Below, in pieces: positions 16,433 to 20,019 of a DNA stretch of 20,019 nt; position 1 is the first letter of the stretch, and every line of letters begins with the position of its first letter. A model generated the notes under the pieces. That model did no database searches and was not told the DNA's origin. It saw nothing but the letters and a program-made list of their open reading frames with translations. Source of the stretch: Prevotellaceae bacterium UBA1787 (GTDB lineage Bacteria; Bacteroidota; Bacteroidia; Bacteroidales; Bacteroidaceae); assembly GCA_002315195.1 (NCBI GenBank), contig DCGD01000027.1:1364-21382 (forward strand), in the 5' to 3' direction. Made by a program: the position numbers and the translations under genes.

Positions 16433-17446
16433 TTAAAAATTATCTGTTTGCAATCCTGCTCTCTCCAGTATGTCGCGGAAGTGCTCCATTTGGGGACGAA
16501 CTCTCTTGATTGAATATATAGGGAAGAACTCTTGCAGTTCCTTTGGTGTTCCATCGTGAATAGTGACCGTGTTGGCACCAGCAAGGAGACCCAAATACTG
16601 ACCATCAGTCATCATCTTTTCCAACGAACTTGTTGTTGGCATCAGTCTATGAGGATTCATTATTCTCATCAAAGCCATCATGTTGAGTGTATAAATAGGA
16701 TTTCCGGCAGGTTCATGTTCAAAAGCTGATTTTTCTGCAGGTATGAAAATTGTGGTGCTGTTCATTGCCAATGGTAGTTCGTGTACTAAAAGCAGATCAT
16801 TGACAATGTCATCCAGGGTTTGCGTAGGTAGTCCTACTATGTTGCCGGAACCAACCCTAAAACCTATTTTTGCCAAAATACATATGCAATGCAAGCGATT
16901 GCGAAGCGAATCGTTTGGTTTACAGTAGGAAAAGAGCCGTTCATTAGAAGTTTCAAATTTAAGTATATAGTCTGATGCTCCCGCATCATATAGTCTTTGA
17001 TAGTCGTTTTCCGACATGTCACCCATGCACAATATAATACGAACGTCATTGTGTGCTGTTTTTATGGCAGAAACGGCATCTACAACATTGTTGATGAATT
17101 TTTCCTGTAGATTTTCTCCTGACTGCAACAATATCGTACGTCTGCCCTTTGAATAAAGGTGTTCCATCAGTGCGACCATTGACTTTGTGTCAAGGGTGAA
17201 ATTTACTTTTTGGTCATCGGCGCCAATGATACAGTATTTGCATTTCTGACGACACACATTGGAAATTTCAATGACACTACGCACTTGCGCATGTTTCTCA
17301 GGAAAATGAGCTGAACGTGCAACTTGTGCCATCTCAAACAACTTATTTTGTGAAAAGCCTGTTGCTTGAAGTGCCTGATGTAAAATTTTTGGATAGAATT
17401 CCCCTCGGCTTAAAGCCGAGAGGAAATTATCAGATGCGTACTGCAT
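16433..17446 (-). CDS. HydE/BioB/PylB-like radical SAM enzyme
   Basis: A 337-residue cytoplasmic radical SAM protein. CRQKCKYC gives the CX3CX2C cluster ligands Cys65, Cys69 and Cys72, preceded by IEISNV. The following motifs are those of the HydE/PylB/BioB group: TILLQSGENLQ, ILKFETSNERLF (close to the RFETSN motif of HydE), FRVGSGNIVGLPTQT, then MNPHRLMPTTSSLEKM and a GANTVTIHDGTP segment. The N-terminal helices before the cluster (about residues 1-50) also fit HydE or biotin synthase. Known members make part of the [FeFe]-hydrogenase H-cluster (HydE), methylornithine (PylB) or biotin (BioB). No HydF/HydG, Pyl or bio genes are visible here, so none of those roles is supported. It follows the calycin-like lipoprotein gene by 7 bases and precedes the HemN-like gene by 11 bases. 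I infer a first enzymatic step in the operon's pathway. Confidence 0.87.
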   Translation of the reverse strand: MQYASDNFLSALSRGEFYPKILHQALQATGFSQNKLFEMAQVARSAHFPEKHAQVRSVIEISNVCRQKCKYCIIGADDQKVNFTLDTKSMVALMEHLYSKGRRTILLQSGENLQEKFINNVVDAVSAIKTAHNDVRIILCMGDMSENDYQRLYDAGASDYILKFETSNERLFSYCKPNDSLRNRLHCICILAKIGFRVGSGNIVGLPTQTLDDIVNDLLLVHELPLAMNSTTIFIPAEKSAFEHEPAGNPIYTLNMMALMRIMNPHRLMPTTSSLEKMMTDGQYLGLLAGANTVTIHDGTPKELQEFFPIYSIKRVRPQMEHFRDILERAGLQTDNF

Positions 17447-17453
17447 GTCTACA

Positions 17454-18107
17454 TTATTTTTTCTGTTCTTTTGACATCAAAAAGAACATATCCGGCAATG
17501 TATCGTCGAATGTGTGCAAATATGTGTCTTTCGTTACCCATTGACGTGAGCCATTGTCGGGTGTGGTGAACTGAGCTTTTTCTTCGTACCTTGCCTTGTC
17601 ATTGGAGTAGTTGCCGTTGGCAGAAAAATAGTGTTTTTTCGTGAATCCAGTTTTTTGCAGGGTTCTGTAATCTGTGATAGAATCATGGATTACGACAAAA
17701 GTTACAATACCTGTATTGGCGTTATAATAATAACTACCTTTCTCTGATTCGAAGGATACAGAATCAGTAAAGTTAGAACCATTCTTAGTCATAACACCAG
17801 TAAGGTTGTTGGTGTATGTACCGTTGCCGTTTAACACAAGTGTGCGTTGAATCTTGGTGGAAACTCCATCTTCGTTGCCATCTTTCTTGCTCTGCTCCGT
17901 ATCACTGCCCTTGTAGCTGCCATACCATGTGCCGATCATTTCAGACGATGGAGCCTTGTATGACTCGTCAAGTTTGAAAGTTGAATCTGGCGTAGGATTA
18001 GGATCAGGATTAGGATTAGGATTAGGCGTTTCTCCATCATCCCCACCACACGAAAACAATGCCGCACTTGCAAAAAGTGCCAATGCTAAATAAAAAAATT
18101 TTTTCAT
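17454..18107 (-). CDS. Calycin-like small lipoprotein (WxGxYxG family)
   Basis: A 217-residue lipoprotein. The ATG at 18105-18107 gives MKKFFYLALALF... and lipobox Cys20 (AALFSC), followed by GGDDGE. The frame opens upstream to an ATG at 18159-18161, but that overlaps the preceding gene and displaces the signal. Residues 27-40 form a Pro-rich linker of alternating NP/DP units, encoded by a GGATTA-like hexamer repeat near 17995-18027. The folded part starts with GTWYGSYKG (Trp61), then NGTYTN at 95-100, FESEKGSYYY at 119-128 and HDSITDY at 141-147. Each of these has a counterpart in the protein encoded at 18151-18738 and in the partial gene at the left edge. The pattern resembles a small beta-barrel (calycin/lipocalin-like), by inference. 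The likely role is binding of a ligand or partner at the cell surface. Confidence 0.8.
   Translation of the reverse strand: MKKFFYLALALFASAALFSCGGDDGETPNPNPNPDPNPTPDSTFKLDESYKAPSSEMIGTWYGSYKGSDTEQSKKDGNEDGVSTKIQRTLVLNGNGTYTNNLTGVMTKNGSNFTDSVSFESEKGSYYYNANTGIVTFVVIHDSITDYRTLQKTGFTKKHYFSANGNYSNDKARYEEKAQFTTPDNGSRQWVTKDTYLHTFDDTLPDMFFLMSKEQKK
17995..18027. repeat. Hexamer-like microsatellite encoding a Pro-Asn linker
   Basis: About five near-identical copies of AGGATT/AGGATC lie in tandem. On the minus strand they encode the NPNPNPDPNP linker between the lipid anchor and the folded domain of the lipoprotein. The unit is in frame, so slippage would lengthen or shorten the linker without a frameshift. 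Confidence 0.7.
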
Positions 18108-18150
18108 AATAATTGAATTATTAAGTGAATAAAAAATATGGTTCCAAATG

Positions 18151-18738
18151 TTATGGCTCATTGGTTTTAATTCTTAGTTCATATTGGACATATCCTCCCT
18201 TTCCATCTAAATTGTATAGAGTGGAGTCTATGCCGCATAACTGGTAACTTTCCGCATGCCCGTTGGCAATCAAAAAAGTTTCCATGTAACTTGCACGTTC
18301 ATATTCCTCACCGGAGGGTGTATGATATTGTTTTTTTCCATATACTATCATCTGTTGAGTTCCAAAATCTATAAGCGAGTCACATTTTACCGTGAAATTT
18401 ATTATACATACGGAATCATTGAGAGTTAAGGTGTAAGTTCCGCATTCCGACTCAAAAGTCCCTTCTTTTGAGTCGGGAATGTCAAACTTGCCGCCGATGA
18501 AATTTGTGTATGTTCCATCAGGGTTAAGTGCCAATTGTTTTTGTATGCTTGTTTTTACGTTCATCAAAGAATCCCATCCTTCGTAAGTCCCACACCATGT
18601 CTTCTGTAAATCATCAATCGTGATTTTTTTGTTTTCAGGAACTCGTCTCACATCGCTATCGTTTGTGCAAGCAAGTATTGTCCCTAACAACAAAGGAATA
18701 CATAATATAATTGGTTTTATACTTTTAGCTTTCTTCAT
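18151..18738 (-). CDS. Calycin-like small lipoprotein (WxGxYxG family), first gene of the run
   Basis: A 195-residue lipoprotein. The signal peptide ends in a lipobox with Cys24 (TILAC), followed by TNDSD. The folded part matches its neighbour encoded at 17454-18107: TWCGTYEGWD (Trp48), DGTYTN at 74-79, FESECGTYTL at 95-104, CDSLIDFGTQQ at 119-129, and a shared ERASYMETF / EKAQFTTP region. The partial protein at the left edge also matches. The two lipoprotein genes are separated by 43 bases and are clearly tandem duplicates that have diverged. This is the first gene after the terminator and the 427-base non-coding stretch, so the main promoter should lie just upstream. I do not recognise a named family; a beta-barrel ligand-binding or inhibitor role is inferred only from the W-x-G start and strand pattern. 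Confidence 0.78.
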   Translation of the reverse strand: MKKAKSIKPIILCIPLLLGTILACTNDSDVRRVPENKKITIDDLQKTWCGTYEGWDSLMNVKTSIQKQLALNPDGTYTNFIGGKFDIPDSKEGTFESECGTYTLTLNDSVCIINFTVKCDSLIDFGTQQMIVYGKKQYHTPSGEEYERASYMETFLIANGHAESYQLCGIDSTLYNLDGKGGYVQYELRIKTNEP

Positions 18739-19165
18739 TTCTTGAGTGGTTAAATATGTTAATGTTCTATATCTAATGGTTCATGATGGAAAAGTGTCAG
18801 AAGTAACCATTCAATCTTAAAAAAAAAAACAAAATTTGAGTTCCTTTTGTCATTTTTTTGCTTCCATTAATTCACAGATGCTTATAGGAAATCCTTTAGA
18901 GCAAAACTTGCAATGGATAATTTGACTACAGCGGTGTAACCTTTCAAAAAATGGACTTGATTATAGTTACATGCTGATTTTATCCCCTTTGAGTGAGTAA
19001 AGGCGATAAATGCAAAAAAACCGCCACGGCTTCTTTTCAGATGTCCGTGGCGGGAGTGTGGTTTTATATGGGGTCTATGAATCTAAAACTCTAAGAGTCC
19101 AAAGGTCTAAAAGTTGATGGGTTGCATTGGATTTTATATCATTGGCTGATTGTAGGTTTTGGTGT
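18739..19165. other. Non-coding gap holding the terminator and probable operon promoter
   Basis: No ORF with coding character lies on either strand. Bases 19054-19165 are the 3' untranslated end of the oxidoreductase gene, with short TCTAAAA-containing repeats near 19082 and 19105; the terminator is annotated separately. The stretch 18739-18960 is AT-rich and contains an 11-base A run (18819-18829). On the minus strand, TACTTCTG at 18805-18798 matches the Bacteroidetes -7 consensus TAnnTTTG at five of six fixed positions, about 60 bases before the first start codon. The nearest TTTG (18833-18830) is 24 bases upstream of it, longer than the usual spacing, so the promoter assignment is weak. 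No riboswitch was recognised. Confidence 0.5.
19014..19053 (-). terminator. Rho-independent terminator of the FAD oxidoreductase gene
   Basis: Bases 19021-19029 (CCGCCACGG) and 19045-19053 (CCGTGGCGG) are perfect reverse complements with a 15-base loop. Read on the minus strand, this 9-bp GC-rich stem is followed at once by seven T residues (19020-19014). It lies 112 bases past the stop codon of the oxidoreductase and separates that gene from the long operon. Confidence 0.92.
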
Positions 19166-20019
19166 TTATTTCTCCAACGTCCCTCCCAGGTTGTATTGTT
19201 GGTTGTCCTTGAGGTTTTGTTTGCCCGCGCCTTTTTTCATGAGGTTTTTCAGTTCTTCAAGGTGCTGTTTGTAAACGTCGCGGGGCAGGGCGGAGTGACG
19301 GTGGCAGACGGAGGCGGCCATGCCGACCACTTCTCCCATCATGCCAGTGGTACGCATGACGCGCACGGTCCCCAGCGCCACGTGGCTCACGCTGATGTCC
19401 CTGCCGGCCATGAACAGATTGTTGATGTTGCGTGAATAGAGGCAGCGGTAGGGGACGGGGTAGGGATAGATGACGCGTTGCTCGGCGATGGACTTGAACT
19501 CGTTGTCGGGGAAGCTCTTGGTGTTCTTGGGGTCGGGATAATGCAGGTCGATGCTCCACGTGGTGGGGAAGGAGGCATCGGGATATTTCACGCGCTCGAT
19601 GATGTCGTTCTCCGTCAGGATGTGGTCGCCGAGCAGTCTGCGCGATTCACGTTTTCCAGCAACGTATGCCACCCATTCCAGTTGGTGGTTCTTGTATTTC
19701 CCGCGGTATTTTTCGCTGTTCTTCAAAACCGACCAATTGGAGAAAATGACCATGAGTCCGTAGTCGCGTATGTATTCCGCTTGGTTGATTTGGTGTCGGT
19801 TCAGGCCGGTCTCCCAAGTCCATTCCCCGTGGTTGACGTCTTCGGCTGTCGTTTCGTTGAAATTGAGTCCGTATTGGAAAAGAGGAAATGTTGTCGTTCC
19901 CTCTTTCTTGGTGGAATACCACTGGACGGAAGCGCCCATGGTGAGGCTGTCCGCTTTTTCGGGCGCGCCCGTTTCGTTGAAGGTGGCGCGCGCCTCGCGT
20001 CCGATGGAATAATCAGCCC
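19166..20019 (-). CDS. FAD-dependent oxidoreductase, C-terminal part (runs off right edge)
   Basis: The frame is open from base 19166 (stop TAA) to the right edge, giving the last 283 or so residues; the start lies outside the window. The residues beyond the first internal Met read ADYSIGREARATFNETGAPE..., showing that the gene does not begin at 19939. The C-terminal block NLFMAGRDISVSHVALGTVRVMRTTGMMGEVVGMAA is the signature of the FAD_oxidored family (PF12831 type), in which it completes the FAD-binding fold. The N-terminal GxGxxG dinucleotide motif must lie outside the window. Members are common in Bacteroidetes and Planctomycetes, often near carbohydrate-degradation genes; the substrate is usually unknown. 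Base composition is clearly richer in GC than the rest of the window, and it ends in its own terminator, so it is not part of the operon to its left. Confidence 0.88.
   Translation of the reverse strand, partial: ADYSIGREARATFNETGAPEKADSLTMGASVQWYSTKKEGTTTFPLFQYGLNFNETTAEDVNHGEWTWETGLNRHQINQAEYIRDYGLMVIFSNWSVLKNSEKYRGKYKNHQLEWVAYVAGKRESRRLLGDHILTENDIIERVKYPDASFPTTWSIDLHYPDPKNTKSFPDNEFKSIAEQRVIYPYPVPYRCLYSRNINNLFMAGRDISVSHVALGTVRVMRTTGMMGEVVGMAASVCHRHSALPRDVYKQHLEELKNLMKKGAGKQNLKDNQQYNLGGTLEK

Noticed and set aside
15000..17446. RiPP (modified peptide) gene cluster built on the two radical SAM enzymes
   Set aside because: No short precursor peptide ORF, RRE-like domain or SPASM Cys cluster is visible near the enzymes, and the adjacent lipoproteins are too large and folded to be obvious precursors.
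18108..18161. Upstream ATG start of the second calycin-like lipoprotein
   Set aside because: It overlaps the preceding gene and buries the signal peptide; the ATG at 18105-18107 is preferred.

Overview
The window looks like a Bacteroidales genome, most likely Prevotella or a close relative. The evidence is a set of Bacteroidetes-type lipoproteins (lipobox Cys followed by acidic residues), BACON and fimbrillin-like surface modules, a C10 (streptopain) peptidase, a CarboxypepD_reg-like/TonB outer-membrane receptor, and the absence of strong Shine-Dalgarno sequences. No RNA gene, CRISPR array, insertion sequence, integrase or phage gene was recognised. Every protein-coding gene I accept is on the minus strand.

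Reading in the direction of transcription (right to left), the right edge (19166 to beyond 20019) is the C-terminal part of a GC-rich FAD-dependent oxidoreductase. It ends in a clear rho-independent terminator at 19014-19053. A 427-base non-coding gap follows (18739-19165). From 18738 to the left edge, fifteen AT-richer genes follow head to tail. The longest gap between them is 87 bases and several are coupled (ATGA, TGATG, 1-11 base gaps), so they probably form one long operon, or two or three nested units.

The operon has three parts. (A) 18738-17454: two paralogous small lipoproteins with a WxGxYxG...GTYTN core. (B) 17446-7793: a tightly packed enzymatic/transport cassette. It holds a HydE/BioB-like radical SAM protein, a HemN-like radical SAM protein, a 690-residue twin SAM methyltransferase with an apparent signal peptide, an EamA/DMT inner-membrane transporter, a TonB-type outer-membrane receptor without SusD, and two paralogous small exported proteins. 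(C) 7705-1: a HAD phosphatase, three modular surface lipoproteins (BACON, FN3-like and fimbrillin-like modules shared in a mosaic way), a C10 cysteine peptidase, and the start of a third member of the WxGxYxG family at the left edge.

Part B is the most interesting part. Two radical SAM enzymes, a probably periplasmic two-domain methyltransferase, an inner-membrane transporter of a superfamily that includes known SAM carriers, and an outer-membrane receptor are co-transcribed with surface lipoproteins. I infer a dedicated pathway that makes, modifies or takes up a small molecule or cofactor-like compound across the envelope. The chemistry cannot be read from sequence alone, and I do not recognise the locus as a named system.
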